64,000 bases of DNA, taken from positions 1 through 64,000 of the forward strand of contig NZ_JADNYM010000014.1 of the NCBI RefSeq assembly GCF_015708085.1, written 5' to 3'. Under the pieces are notes generated by a model. That model was not told the DNA's origin. It worked only from the letters and a program-made list of their open reading frames with translations, and made no database searches. Every line of letters starts with the position of its first letter. Position 1 is the stretch's first letter. Positions 17,572-26,399 of this stretch are shown piece by piece. The stretch is from Arthrobacter terrae. Its GTDB lineage: Bacteria > Actinomycetota > Actinomycetes > Actinomycetales > Micrococcaceae. The translations under genes were made by a program, and so were the position numbers.

Positions 17572-17611
17572 TGGGTCTCCTTGGTACTGGTGATTACCGA
17601 CAAGACCAAAT

Positions 17612-17628
17612 TAGCATCTGAAATGCTA
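17612..17628. promoter_or_regulatory. Inverted repeat, candidate NsrR operator 1
   Basis: TAGCAT-N5-ATGCTA, a perfect 6-bp inverted repeat 41 bases upstream of the hmp start codon in an unusually AT-rich stretch. The AT-rich half-site with GCAT/ATGC resembles the general NsrR type of site. The assignment is by position. Confidence 0.55.
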
Positions 17629-17638
17629 GTTTTGAGGC

Positions 17639-17661
17639 ATTTTCTACGATTTGTAGAAAAT
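17639..17661. promoter_or_regulatory. 23-bp palindrome, candidate NsrR operator 2
   Basis: ATTTTCTAC-GATTT-GTAGAAAAT, exact 9-bp arms around 5 bases. It lies between nsrR and hmp, 11 bases from operator 1. The two have different half-site sequences, so at most one is likely to be the classical site; the other may bind a second regulator or form part of the promoter. Confidence 0.6.
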
Positions 17662-17711
17662 AGTTTTTCGACCCGTAGTCAGAGCACAGAATCTGCGCTG
17701 GATTCAGGCGA

Positions 17712-18191
17712 TTAGCTGCGGAACATTGTGTCCAAGGCCACAAAGACCGGTCGGCCCGGACGCTTCGCCGCGAGCGAGGAGATGACGACGTCATCGAGTT
17801 CGCTGTAGAAGGCCTCACGTGCCCGGGCCAGGGCGCCACGCAGTCCGCACCCGTCCAGCAGCGGACACTCCCCCAACGGCGTATGGCAGTCGGCCACGTC
17901 CGGTCGGTTGTCGAGCCGGCGCAGGAGCCAGCCCACTGTCGCCACCCGGCCCGCTGCGCTAATGGCCGCGCCGCCGGCCCGTCCGCGGGCGACCTCCACC
18001 AGACCCAACTCCCGAAGCCGGATCACTGCCTTGCTGACGTGGCTGTAGGGGATGCCAACGCTGTCGGCTATCTGATGCGACGTCAGCAGGGCAGTTCCAC
18101 GCCGGGCAGTGTCCGGCGGGGAACTGTCCGCGGCAGCCGACAGCAGCATGACGACGCGCAGGCACAAATCGGAAAAAGCGTTAATGCGCAC
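17712..18191 (-). CDS. nsrR: Rrf2-family regulator, NsrR-like nitric oxide sensor
   Basis: 159 residues with the Rrf2 winged helix at the N-terminus (SHQIADSVGIPYSHVSKAVIRL is the recognition region) and three cysteines in CHTPLGECPLLDGC at about 112-125, spaced as in [4Fe-4S] NsrR proteins. Such repressors lose DNA binding when NO attacks the cluster. GTG at 18191 is the start. It lies 17 bp downstream of pckG and upstream of hmp, its probable target. The 40-residue tail is Ala/Arg-rich. Confidence 0.85.
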   Translation of the reverse strand: MRINAFSDLCLRVVMLLSAAADSSPPDTARRGTALLTSHQIADSVGIPYSHVSKAVIRLRELGLVEVARGRAGGAAISAAGRVATVGWLLRRLDNRPDVADCHTPLGECPLLDGCGLRGALARAREAFYSELDDVVISSLAAKRPGRPVFVALDTMFRS

Positions 18192-18208
18192 CCATCAAGA
18201 GTATCCGT

Positions 18209-20035
18209 TCACCCCAGACGGGACTTGAGGCCGGCCAGCTCCTGCGCCAGCTCATCCGGCAGCGAATCACCGAACCGGGCGTACCATTTCTCGATGCTCT
18301 GCACCTCGGCGGCCCACTCCTGAGGAACTACGCTCACGGCTTGGGCCATGTCCGCTTCGGTCAGATCGAGGCCGCGGAGGTCAATTGACCCGGGAGCCGG
18401 GACGAAACCGATCGGAGTTTCCACGGCTTCGGCGGTTCCTTCGATGCGCTCGATCGCCCACTTCAGGACCCTGGCATTATCTCCGAAACCGGGCCATGCA
18501 AACGAGCCGTCGGCTTTACGCCGGAACCAATTGACCAGGAAAATCTTCGGCAGCTTGTCCGGGTTTCCGGTCTTGCTCAGCGTCACCCAGTGCTTGAGGT
18601 AGTCTCCGGCGTCGTAACCGATGAAGGGCAGCATGGCCATCGGATCGCGGCGCACCACGCCCACTTGGCCGGAGGCCGCAGCAGTGGTTTCCGAAGAGAG
18701 CGTTGAACCCATGAAGATGCCATTGGTCCAGTCGCGGGACTCGGTGACCAGAGGAATAGTGGTCTTGCGCCGGCCACCAAACAAGATCGCGGAGATGGGT
18801 ACGCCATTGGGCTCGTTGTACTCGGCCGCCAGCATGTCCACCTGGTCAATCGGCGTGCAGAATCGGGAGTTAGGATGTGCGGCGGTGCGGCCCGAATCCG
18901 GTGTCCAGGATTCTCCGCGCCAGTCGGTCAGGTGCTCCGGAGTCTCCTCCGTCATCCCCTCCCACCACACGCCGCCGTCGTCGGTCAGCGCCACGTTGGT
19001 GAAAATCGAATTCCCCTTGGCGATCGCCCGCATCGCGTTCGGATTTGTGCCCCAGCCCGTGCCCGGTGCTACGCCGAAAAGGCCATCTTCCGGGTTCACA
19101 GCCCTTAGCTGACCGTCCGCCCCGAAACGCAACCAGGTGATGTCATCGCCGAGGGTCTCAACCTTCCAGCCCTCGATGGTCGGATCCAGCAACGCCAGAT
19201 TGGTCTTTCCGCAGGCAGAGGGGAATGCGGCGGTGACATAGTATGTTTTCTGCTCAGGTGACGTCAGCTTCAGGATCAGCATGTGCTCGGCCAGCCAACC
19301 CTCATCCCGCGCCATGGCCGAGGCGATCCGCAGGGCGTAGCACTTCTTCCCAAGCAGTGCGTTTCCGCCATAGCCGGAACCATAAGACCAGATGGCGCGT
19401 TCCTCCGGGAAATGCACAATCCACTTCTCCTCGTTGCACGGCCAAGCCACATCCGGCTCGCCGTCACGAAGGGGTGCGCCAACGGTGTGCAGTGCCGGAA
19501 CGAAGAACGCATCCAGTTCTTCCAGCTTCCGAAGCACCGGGGTGCCGATACGGGCCATAATCCGCATCGACGCGACCACATAGGCGCTGTCCGTGATTTC
19601 GACGCCGAACTTGGGGTCGTCAGCCTCTAAATGCCCCATCACAAACGGGATGACGTACATAGTCCGGCCGCGCATTGAACCGGCAAAGAGCCCGTGCAGT
19701 TTTTCCTTCATCAACGTCGGCTCCATCCAGTTATTGGTGAAGCCTGCGTCGTGCTCGTTCTTTGAGCAGATGAAGGTCTGTTCTTCAACCCGGGCCACGT
19801 CTTTGGGGTCCGAGTTGCCGGCAAATGAATTGGGAAACTTTTCCGGGTTCAACCTCACGAGCGTCCCCGCGGCGACCATCTCGTCGGTCAGCCGCGCATA
19901 TTCCTCCGCGGAGCCATCGACCCAGTAGATTTTATCCGGTTGAGTGAGCGCGGCAACCTCTTCCACCCAATCCAGCAAGCGCGTATTCGTGGTGGGGGCT
20001 CCCCCGACAGACTCCTGCAGCGACGTAACGCTCAT
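18209..20035 (-). CDS. pckG: Phosphoenolpyruvate carboxykinase (GTP)
   Basis: 608-residue cytoplasmic enzyme converting oxaloacetate and GTP to PEP, the entry of gluconeogenesis. Kinase P-loop [15 protein letters not shown], the metal-binding [10 protein letters not shown], the [15 protein letters not shown] lid region and RRKTTIPLV are present. I start it at ATG 20035 (MSVTSLQ) because GAAGGGA lies 6-11 bases upstream; an ATG 15 bases earlier lacks such a site. A CRP-like palindrome stands about 150 bp upstream. Downstream is nsrR. Confidence 0.95.
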   Translation of the reverse strand: MSVTSLQESVGGAPTTNTRLLDWVEEVAALTQPDKIYWVDGSAEEYARLTDEMVAAGTLVRLNPEKFPNSFAGNSDPKDVARVEEQTFICSKNEHDAGFTNNWMEPTLMKEKLHGLFAGSMRGRTMYVIPFVMGHLEADDPKFGVEITDSAYVVASMRIMARIGTPVLRKLEELDAFFVPALHTVGAPLRDGEPDVAWPCNEEKWIVHFPEERAIWSYGSGYGGNALLGKKCYALRIASAMARDEGWLAEHMLILKLTSPEQKTYYVTAAFPSACGKTNLALLDPTIEGWKVETLGDDITWLRFGADGQLRAVNPEDGLFGVAPGTGWGTNPNAMRAIAKGNSIFTNVALTDDGGVWWEGMTEETPEHLTDWRGESWTPDSGRTAAHPNSRFCTPIDQVDMLAAEYNEPNGVPISAILFGGRRKTTIPLVTESRDWTNGIFMGSTLSSETTAAASGQVGVVRRDPMAMLPFIGYDAGDYLKHWVTLSKTGNPDKLPKIFLVNWFRRKADGSFAWPGFGDNARVLKWAIERIEGTAEAVETPIGFVPAPGSIDLRGLDLTEADMAQAVSVVPQEWAAEVQSIEKWYARFGDSLPDELAQELAGLKSRLG

Positions 20036-20185
20036 GACTATTCCCTTCATCGGGTCAGTGGTGTGAAATAAATGCTAGGGCCCCAGGGTGGGTCCATTTG
20101 GAGATCACATGTGGGATGTTGTCTCTTGGCCTGACGGTGCAACCTCTACATTCCGGGGTTCTTCGCCTAGGCAACCACAAATAAC

Positions 20186-20201
20186 CGTGATATGAATCAC
20201 G
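20186..20201. promoter_or_regulatory. Candidate CRP/GlxR-type operator upstream of pckG
   Basis: CGTGAT-ATGA-ATCACG is a perfect palindrome and fits the CRP-family pattern GTGA-N6-TCAC. It is 151 bp upstream of pckG. Catabolite control by a cAMP-receptor-type regulator would suit a gluconeogenic gene. It also lies 90 bp upstream of the oppositely oriented tRNA-Arg, so direction of action is not proven. Confidence 0.5.
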
Positions 20202-20291
20202 TAGACCGGTATAGTAAATATGGCGGACCAGCTCCGATTTGTGGCTCGGCCCGGTTCGCGCTAAAGTTGCATACGGCTCGAGGGCCTGAAT

Positions 20292-20364
20292 GCGTGCGTA
20301 GCTCAACGGATAGAGCATCTGACTACGGATCAGAAGGTTGGGGGTTCGAATCCCTTCGCGCGCA
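20292..20364 (+). tRNA. tRNA-Arg (ACG)
   Basis: Acceptor GCGTGCG pairs with CGCGCGC (one G-T pair), D-arm AGCTCAACGGATAGAGC, anticodon stem TCTGA/TCAGA with loop CTACGGA (anticodon ACG, read as inosine), T-loop GTTCGAATC. CCA is not encoded. A hairpin terminator follows 21 bases later. Confidence 0.94.
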
Positions 20365-20385
20365 CAACTGAGGTATCAGCAAAAG

Positions 20386-20426
20386 AGCCGTTAACCTGAG
20401 CAACCGCAGGTCAACGGCTTTTTTTG
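20386..20426 (+). terminator. Intrinsic terminator after tRNA-Arg
   Basis: AGCCGTTAACCTG (20386-20398) pairs with CAGGTCAACGGCT (20407-20419) with one internal mismatch, followed by a T7 run. Confidence 0.88.
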
Positions 20427-20457
20427 TTGTGGCTTCAAAACCCGCGGTACCCAGGCA

Positions 20458-21186
20458 TCAGAGCGCGACGACCTCGGCAATGCGGTGACGGATCCCGTCG
20501 AAATGGCGATTGAGCAGCTCGGAGGCGAGCGGTTTATCTTTCTGAGCCACGGCGTTGTAGATCTTCCGATGCATCGCGGCGGTTGCCACCAGATCCCCGG
20601 ACTCGACCCCGATCTCAATATGGATCTTCCGGTAAACCTTCCAAAAGACATCCATCAGACTGCTCAGAAGATCGTTCACCAGGGGCTCGAAGAGCAGCGA
20701 ATGAAACTGCGCATCCGCCTCGGTGAAGTTTTCCCCGTGCCCGGCGAGTTGTTCCATCCGGCTCACGGCCGCATCAATTCGGCCCAGTTGCTCGGTGGTC
20801 ATCACATCGATCGAGCTGCCGATCAGACCGGATTCCAAGGCCTGGCGAATATCCACCAGCTGCATCGCCTCCAGCCCCTGATGCCGCAGGGATAGCCTTC
20901 CCCGGAAGATCAGCCCATCGGCCAGAGCATCGAAATTGCTTGGCGCCACGAACATACCGAAGCCATGGCGGATCTCGAGCACGCCGAGCGCCTGCAGGAC
21001 CTTGAGCGACTCGCGGAGCGTATTGCGGCCCACGCCGAGCGCCAGCGAGAGCTCATTTTCCGTCGGCAGCGGATCGCCTGCCTCCAGCTCACGCTCCAGA
21101 ATGAGATCCATGATGTCTGCCTGCAAGGCTCGTAAGCGTGCCTGCGCGCTGAATCGTGCCTGCGGTACGACTGCCGATGTCGCCAA
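20458..21186 (-). CDS. nanR: GntR/FadR-family repressor, probable NanR of sialic acid genes
   Basis: 242 residues: N-terminal GntR winged helix (PLPTENELSLALGVGRNTLRE at about 39-59, then LEIRHGFGMFV for the wing) and an all-helical FadR-type ligand domain with metal/ligand histidines (FHSLLFEPL, MHRKIYNAV, NRHFDGI). Start is TTG at 21186 with AAGGAG 6 bases upstream. It is divergent from the sialic acid transport/catabolism operon, whose promoter region carries two copies of a shared 12-mer, so autoregulated repression relieved by a sialic acid intermediate is the likely scheme. Confidence 0.85.
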   Translation of the reverse strand: MATSAVVPQARFSAQARLRALQADIMDLILERELEAGDPLPTENELSLALGVGRNTLRESLKVLQALGVLEIRHGFGMFVAPSNFDALADGLIFRGRLSLRHQGLEAMQLVDIRQALESGLIGSSIDVMTTEQLGRIDAAVSRMEQLAGHGENFTEADAQFHSLLFEPLVNDLLSSLMDVFWKVYRKIHIEIGVESGDLVATAAMHRKIYNAVAQKDKPLASELLNRHFDGIRHRIAEVVAL

Positions 21187-21251
21187 TCTGACTCCTTATA
21201 TAAAGTGTGCCGCCGCCCAGCCGGCAAGGTGCTCCGGGATCACAACGTTCA

Positions 21252-21273
21252 AGACATACGATATCGGATGTCT
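21252..21273. promoter_or_regulatory. Palindromic operator 1 between nanR and the sialic acid operon
   Basis: 22-bp palindrome AGACAT-ACGATATCGG-ATGTCT with a single mismatched pair, about 65 bp upstream of nanR. The 12-mer ACATCCGATATC (minus strand here) recurs in operator 2. Confidence 0.65.
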
Positions 21274-21352
21274 AATATCGACGGCGCAGCGGCACTGGCG
21301 GGCAGCCGGGACGAGCAGGATATCCGTGATGATTCTGTGATCACCCGCGCAC

Positions 21353-21381
21353 TTGACGGCAGCTGTGACGTCTCTTACAGT
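21353..21381 (+). promoter_or_regulatory. Predicted promoter of the sialic acid operon
   Basis: TTGACG at 21353-21358 and TACAGT at 21376-21381 are 17 bp apart, a good sigma-70-type pair. Transcription would begin around 21388, just before operator 2, so a bound repressor would block initiation or early elongation. Confidence 0.55.
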
Positions 21382-21393
21382 TTTAATATAAGC

Positions 21394-21417
21394 ATCGGAC
21401 GTCCTACATCCGATATC
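21394..21417. promoter_or_regulatory. Palindromic operator 2 downstream of the sialic acid promoter
   Basis: ATCGGA-N9-TCCGAT inverted repeat (21394-21414), and ACATCCGATATC at 21406-21417 is identical to the 12-mer of operator 1 in inverted orientation. Ends about 25 bp before the ATG of the binding-protein gene. Confidence 0.6.
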
Positions 21418-21441
21418 TAACTTTCGAAATGGTGAGCCCAT

Positions 21442-23070
21442 ATGAGTAGCACTCTTGAGAATCTTCCACTGATAAAGGATGCATCCCGACGCAACTTCCT
21501 GAAGATGGCAGGGGTCCTCGGCACCGCCACAGCGTTCGCCGGTACGCTGGCCGCGTGTGGCACTTCGTCGACGACGACGACTTCCGCTGCCGCCAATACC
21601 GCCGCGGTCAATAAGGACCTGGCGATTGAAGCCGGCATCTCGTACTCGCTGTCCACCGGGTTCGACCCAATGTCCTCCTCGGGAGCCACGCCGCTGGCCG
21701 CAAACCTGCACATCTTCGAGGGCCTGGTTGAGCTCGACGCGGCCACCCGCAAGCCCTACAACGCCCTCGCCGCGTCGGATCCCCAGAAGATCGATGACAC
21801 CACCTACCGGGTAACGCTGCGCGATGGCGCGATGTTCCACAACGGCACCCCGGTCACCACAGACGACGTCGCCTACTCCTTCATGCGTGTCCTGGACCCG
21901 GCCAACAAGGCCCTCTTTGCGCAGTTCATCCCCTTCATCGATACCGTCACGCCGGTGGACGCCAAGACCGTCGAGTTTAAGCTGAAGACCCCGTTCGCCG
22001 GCTTCGGCCCACGGATCTCCGTGGTCAAGGTTGTACCAAAGGCACTAGCCTCCGCCGACCAGAAGGCATTCGACGCCAAGCCGGTTGGAACCGGACCGTA
22101 CAAGTTCGTTTCCGCCGCCAAGGACGACAAGATTGTCTTCGAACGCAACGACGCCTACAACGGACCCAAGCCCGCGCTCGCCAAGTCGATGACCTGGTTC
22201 CTGCTGGCCGACGCCTCCGCGCGTGTGACCGCGGCCCAGTCCGGGCGGGTCCAGGCTATCGAGGATGTTCCGTACCTGGACGTCGACGGTTTGAAGTCCA
22301 AGGTTCAGGTTGAGTCCGTGCAGTCCTTCGGCCTGCTGTTCCTGATGTTCAACTGCTCCAAGGCGCCGTATAACAAAAAGGAAGTCCGGCAGGCCCTGCA
22401 TTACGCCCTGGACAAGGATGCCATTATCAAGACGGCCCTGCTGGGGAACGCTACGGCGGCAACCTCCTACTTCCAGCCGACGCATCCGGACTACCAGAAG
22501 GCCGCCACGGTCTATGGGTTCGATGCGGATAAGGCCAAGAAGCTGCTCGCTGACGCCGGTGTCAGCGACCTGTCGCTGACACTGACCACGACGGACACCG
22601 CCTGGGTGAAGGATGTCAGCCCGCTGATCAAGAAGAACTGGGACGCAATCGGCGTCAACACAACGCTTGAAGCACTGGCCTCGTCAGCCGTTTACGCACC
22701 GGATAAGGTCGGCGGCCTCAAGTATGACGTCGTCGCCGCTCCGGGTGACCCGTCGGTCTTCGGCAACGACGCGGACATTCTGCTGAGCTGGTTCTACCGC
22801 GGCGATGTCTGGGCCAAGAACCGCTTTGGCTGGGCCGACCAACCGCAGTACGCGGCTGTGCAGACCAAGATGGACCAGGCTACTCAGGCAACCGGCGATG
22901 CCGCCAAGAAACTGTACAAGGAAATCATCGACATCATTGCCGAAGAGGCGCCGTTGTACCCAATCTTCCACCGCAAGCTCCCCACCGCCTGGGACGCCAC
23001 GAAGCTCTCGGGCTTCGCACCGCTCCCGACGACCGGCCTGAGCTTCATCGGCGTCGGCCGGACGGCGTAG
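21442..23070 (+). CDS. ABC transporter substrate-binding lipoprotein (SBP_bac_5), probable sialic acid binder
   Basis: 542-residue extracytoplasmic solute-binding protein of the peptide/nickel family. The N-terminus has a twin-arginine motif (SRRNFLK, residues 17-23) and a lipobox LAAC, so it should be exported by Tat and lipid-anchored. Family segments [20 protein letters not shown] and GTGPYKF are clear. It is the first gene of the operon ending in nanA-nanK-nanE, matching the role of SiaE in Corynebacterium glutamicum; substrate is inferred from context. A hairpin after the gene probably makes it more abundant than the other subunits. Confidence 0.85.
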   Translation: MSSTLENLPLIKDASRRNFLKMAGVLGTATAFAGTLAACGTSSTTTTSAAANTAAVNKDLAIEAGISYSLSTGFDPMSSSGATPLAANLHIFEGLVELDAATRKPYNALAASDPQKIDDTTYRVTLRDGAMFHNGTPVTTDDVAYSFMRVLDPANKALFAQFIPFIDTVTPVDAKTVEFKLKTPFAGFGPRISVVKVVPKALASADQKAFDAKPVGTGPYKFVSAAKDDKIVFERNDAYNGPKPALAKSMTWFLLADASARVTAAQSGRVQAIEDVPYLDVDGLKSKVQVESVQSFGLLFLMFNCSKAPYNKKEVRQALHYALDKDAIIKTALLGNATAATSYFQPTHPDYQKAATVYGFDADKAKKLLADAGVSDLSLTLTTTDTAWVKDVSPLIKKNWDAIGVNTTLEALASSAVYAPDKVGGLKYDVVAAPGDPSVFGNDADILLSWFYRGDVWAKNRFGWADQPQYAAVQTKMDQATQATGDAAKKLYKEIIDIIAEEAPLYPIFHRKLPTAWDATKLSGFAPLPTTGLSFIGVGRTA

Positions 23071-23092
23071 CGTCTGGCTGCATGACACAGAC

Positions 23093-23130
23093 CAAAGGGG
23101 CTGTGGCCTCGCGGCCCCGGCCCCTTTGTT
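23093..23130 (+). terminator. Attenuating hairpin after the binding-protein gene
   Basis: CAAAGGGGC (23093-23101) pairs with GCCCCTTTG (23120-23128), with a GC-rich inner region and only TT after. A hairpin at this position in ABC operons usually stabilises or partly terminates the binding-protein mRNA. Confidence 0.65.
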
Positions 23131-23213
23131 CTGACCTCGATCTAACTACGAACACGCCCCGCCTTTGACGCAGCACACCCTGCGGATAAACCGAAACAAA
23201 CCGGAGAAGCAAA

Positions 23214-24170
23214 TTGGTAATGTTATTGCGACTGCTGGGACGCCGGCTCGCAGCACTTCCGCTGATGATCCTGGGTGTCACCCTGCTGGTCTTCGTTGTG
23301 CTGCAGTTTGCCCCAGGTGACCGCGCCGTGGCAGCCCTCGGCGAAGGGGCAACGCCGGAGGCACTGCAGCAGTACCGGCTGGAAAACGGCCTCAATGACC
23401 CAATGTTCCTGCAGTACTTCAGGTATTTGGGAAACCTCATCACCGGAGACTTCGGCAAGACACTCCCGCCGCAGAAGGACATCACGAAAGTCATCGCCCA
23501 GGCGTTCCCGCTGACGCTTGAGCTGACCTTCCTGGGCGTGCTCATCGCCGTCGTCGTCGCACTGGTATTCGGCGTGCTGGCCGCGCTGTACCGCGATACC
23601 TGGGTGGACCAAGTGGTTCGCGTGTTTTCGATCGCGGCCATCGCCACCCCCTCCTTCTGGCTCGGCATCCTGCTCATCCAGTGGTTCGCCCTGGGCACCA
23701 ACTCGATCTTCCCTTCCGGCGGCCTGGCCGACCCATCGGCAGGCTTCAATGGCTGGATTAAGTCCATGGCACTTCCGGCCCTGGCCCTTGGCGTTCCCGT
23801 CTCGGCGTCCCTGATCCGCGTGGTCCGCACATCCATGGTGGAGGAACTGGACCGTGACTACGTCCGGACCGCCGTCGGCAACGGTGTCCCCTACCGCGAG
23901 GTTGTGTCAAAAAATGTGCTTCGCAATGCGCTCGTTACCCCGGTGACCGTGCTGGGTCTTCGCGTTGGCTACCTGCTCGGCGGCGCCGTCGTCATTGAAA
24001 TGATTTTCTCCCTGCCCGGCATGGGTCAGCAGATTCTCAACGGCATTACCAGCAAGGACACCAATCTGGTGCAGGGCGTAGTGCTCGTCATCTCCGTGAC
24101 CTTCGTGCTGGTGAACATCCTTGTTGACCTTCTCTACCTGCTCATTAACCCCCGAATCAGGACGGTCTAA
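23214..24170 (+). CDS. ABC transporter permease (DppB-like), sialic acid system
   Basis: About 318 residues, six predicted transmembrane helices, with the DppB-type N-terminus RLLGRRLAALPLMILGVTLL, a conserved FAPGD and the coupling EAA loop DRDYVRTAVGNGVPYREVV. I place the start at TTG 23214 because GGAGAA is correctly spaced (about 6 bases); ATG at 23220 is an alternative. The stop is 3 bp before the next gene. Confidence 0.9.
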   Translation: MVMLLRLLGRRLAALPLMILGVTLLVFVVLQFAPGDRAVAALGEGATPEALQQYRLENGLNDPMFLQYFRYLGNLITGDFGKTLPPQKDITKVIAQAFPLTLELTFLGVLIAVVVALVFGVLAALYRDTWVDQVVRVFSIAAIATPSFWLGILLIQWFALGTNSIFPSGGLADPSAGFNGWIKSMALPALALGVPVSASLIRVVRTSMVEELDRDYVRTAVGNGVPYREVVSKNVLRNALVTPVTVLGLRVGYLLGGAVVIEMIFSLPGMGQQILNGITSKDTNLVQGVVLVISVTFVLVNILVDLLYLLINPRIRTV

Positions 24171-24173
24171 GCC

Positions 24174-26399
24174 ATGCGCAGCAAACTTGCCGAACGGTTA
24201 AGCGCTCCGGGACTGCGGTTCAAGGCCCTGTCCCTGTCCTCCAAAATTTCCCTGCTTTTCCTGATTTTCATTATTGTGATGGCCATTCTGGCCCCGGTCA
24301 TTGCCCCGCACGATCCGCTGAACACCGGCATTCCGGCCCAGGCTCCAAGCTCTGAGAACTGGTTCGGCACCGACCGGCTGGGCCGCGACGTCTTCTCCCG
24401 TCTGCTCTACGGCGCGCAGTCGTCGCTGGAAATCGGTCTTGGCTCGGTGATACTGGCCATCATTCTGGGCGCCACGCTGGGTTCTCTCGCCGCCACCACG
24501 TCCAAGACACTCAGTGAAATCATCATGCGCACCATGGATGTGCTGATGGCCTTCCCCGGCATCGCCCTGGCCGCAGTGCTGCTGGCCTCCTTCGGTAATT
24601 CTGTTCCGGTCATCATTGTGGCCATTGCGATCATTTATACGCCGCAGATTGCCCGCGTGGTCCGCGCCAATGTTCTGGCACAATACGGCGAGGACTATGT
24701 CCGGGCCGAGCGCGTCATCGGGGCCGGGCGGACCTATATTCTGCTCAAGCACATTGTGCGCAACACGGCGGCCCCGGTCCTGGTGTTCGCCACGGTCATG
24801 GTGGCGGACGCGATCATCCTCGAGGCCTCGCTGTCCTTCATCGGAGCCGGGATCCAGGATCCCGCGCCGTCCTGGGGCAATGTGATCTCCTACGGCCGCA
24901 ATCTGGTCCTCTCCGGCGGCTGGTGGGCCACGACTTTTGCAGGTCTGACCATTCTGCTGACCGTGCTGGCCTTGAATGTACTGGCCGAGGGCCTGACCGA
25001 TGCCATGGTCAACCCGAGGCTGCGCAAGGCCCCGAAGGTAAACGACGACGACGGCTCGGCCGCCGCCCTCGCCCGCATGGGGCTGGATACGGAGGTGGCC
25101 ACCTCACCGGCCCAGCCATCCGTCGTCGAAGGTCACGAACTGGACCAATTCGAGCAGCAGGGACCCGGGGCGGAAATTGTCACCGGCTCCGAGCTCGCGG
25201 GCGTGCTGGACGATCCGCACGCCGCCGCCAACCCGTTCGCCCTGCTCGATCATGAACTCACGCTGCTGCGCGATATTGAAGAGCAGCGCACTGACCGTCT
25301 GCCGCAGGTCAGCCCGGCGGCCCGCACGGTGCTGGAAGTGCGTAACCTCTCGATTCGATTCCCCGGCCGCTTCGGTGAGACTGCCATCGTGGACAATGTC
25401 AGTTTCACCGTCCGTGAGGGCGAAACAATGGGGCTGGTCGGTGAATCCGGCTGCGGTAAATCCATCACGTCTTTGGCCATCATGGGGCTGCTGCCCAAGA
25501 CGGCCAGGATCAACGGCTCGATCAAGTTCGATGGCAAGGAGCTGCTGGATTCCGACGCCGGGATCAGCGACGCGAAGGCGTACCAAGGCCTGCGCGGCGA
25601 GCAGATCGCCATGGTCTACCAGGATGCGCTCAGCTCGCTCAACCCCTCCATGCTGATCAAGGATCAGATGAGCCAGCTGACCAAGCGCAATGGCCGCAAG
25701 ACGCCCAGGGAGCTGCTGGAACTGGTCAAGCTGGACCCGGAACGCACGCTCAAGAGCTACCCGCATGAACTCTCCGGCGGCCAGCGCCAGCGGGTACTCA
25801 TTGCCATGGCACTCTCCCGGTCACCGCGGATTGTCGTCGCCGATGAGCCGACGACGGCACTGGACGTCACGGTGCAGAAGCAGGTGGTGGATCTGCTCAA
25901 CGAGCTGCGCGATCAGCTGGGCTTCGCGATGATCTTTGTCAGCCACGATCTGGCCCTGGTTGCCTCGCTGGCACACCGCATCACGGTGATGTACGCGGGG
26001 CAGGTGGTGGAATCGGCACAGGCGTCCGAACTGCTGCAGAATCCGCAGCACGAATACACCCGCGGCCTGCTCGGTGCCGTGCTCTCGATCGAGGCACATG
26101 CCGTCCGGCTGCACCAGATTCCGGGAACCGTCCCCTCACCGCGGGATTTCTCCGCCGGGGACCGGTTTGCCGGGCGCTCGCTGCGCCCGGACGCTGACCC
26201 GGCTCAACAGCTGGCCTTCGTGAAAGTCCGCAACAGTGATGCTGCCGGCACCGACAAGGACCACTTCTGGGCGAGCCACCGGAAGGACGACGCGCCGGTC
26301 CTGGCCGGAGTTGGCACCGCCCAAGCGGGCACCACACAGTCGGGCACCACCCAGTCAGGCACGGCCCAGTCGCAAACTGCCGGGAAAGGCGCGAAATGA
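24174..26399 (+). CDS. Fused ABC permease (DppC-like) and ATP-binding subunit (DppD-like)
   Basis: 741 residues in one frame. Residues about 1-285 are a DppC-type permease with GTDRLGRDVFSRLLYG, the EDYVRAERVIGAGRTYI coupling loop and ILEASLSFIGAGIQDP. A linker of about 90 acidic residues leads to a complete ABC ATPase: Walker A GESGCGKS, Q-loop YQDALSSLNPS, signature LSGGQRQRV, Walker B IVVADEPTTALD and H-loop SHD. The C-terminus shows the extension typical of oligopeptide-type ATPases and a short Thr/Gln/Ser repeat (GTTQSGTTQSGTAQSQ). Permease and ATPase are normally separate proteins. It overlaps the next gene by 4 bp. Confidence 0.93.
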   Translation: MRSKLAERLSAPGLRFKALSLSSKISLLFLIFIIVMAILAPVIAPHDPLNTGIPAQAPSSENWFGTDRLGRDVFSRLLYGAQSSLEIGLGSVILAIILGATLGSLAATTSKTLSEIIMRTMDVLMAFPGIALAAVLLASFGNSVPVIIVAIAIIYTPQIARVVRANVLAQYGEDYVRAERVIGAGRTYILLKHIVRNTAAPVLVFATVMVADAIILEASLSFIGAGIQDPAPSWGNVISYGRNLVLSGGWWATTFAGLTILLTVLALNVLAEGLTDAMVNPRLRKAPKVNDDDGSAAALARMGLDTEVATSPAQPSVVEGHELDQFEQQGPGAEIVTGSELAGVLDDPHAAANPFALLDHELTLLRDIEEQRTDRLPQVSPAARTVLEVRNLSIRFPGRFGETAIVDNVSFTVREGETMGLVGESGCGKSITSLAIMGLLPKTARINGSIKFDGKELLDSDAGISDAKAYQGLRGEQIAMVYQDALSSLNPSMLIKDQMSQLTKRNGRKTPRELLELVKLDPERTLKSYPHELSGGQRQRVLIAMALSRSPRIVVADEPTTALDVTVQKQVVDLLNELRDQLGFAMIFVSHDLALVASLAHRITVMYAGQVVESAQASELLQNPQHEYTRGLLGAVLSIEAHAVRLHQIPGTVPSPRDFSAGDRFAGRSLRPDADPAQQLAFVKVRNSDAAGTDKDHFWASHRKDDAPVLAGVGTAQAGTTQSGTTQSGTAQSQTAGKGAK

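Noticed and set aside
20055-20318. 87-codon minus-strand frame between pckG and tRNA-Arg
   Set aside because: It runs through the tRNA gene and the CRP-like site, with no ribosome site or homology.
21336-21343. GTGATCAC as a CRP-type site upstream of the sialic acid operon
   Set aside because: The half-sites are adjacent and not separated by six bases, so it does not fit the CRP pattern.
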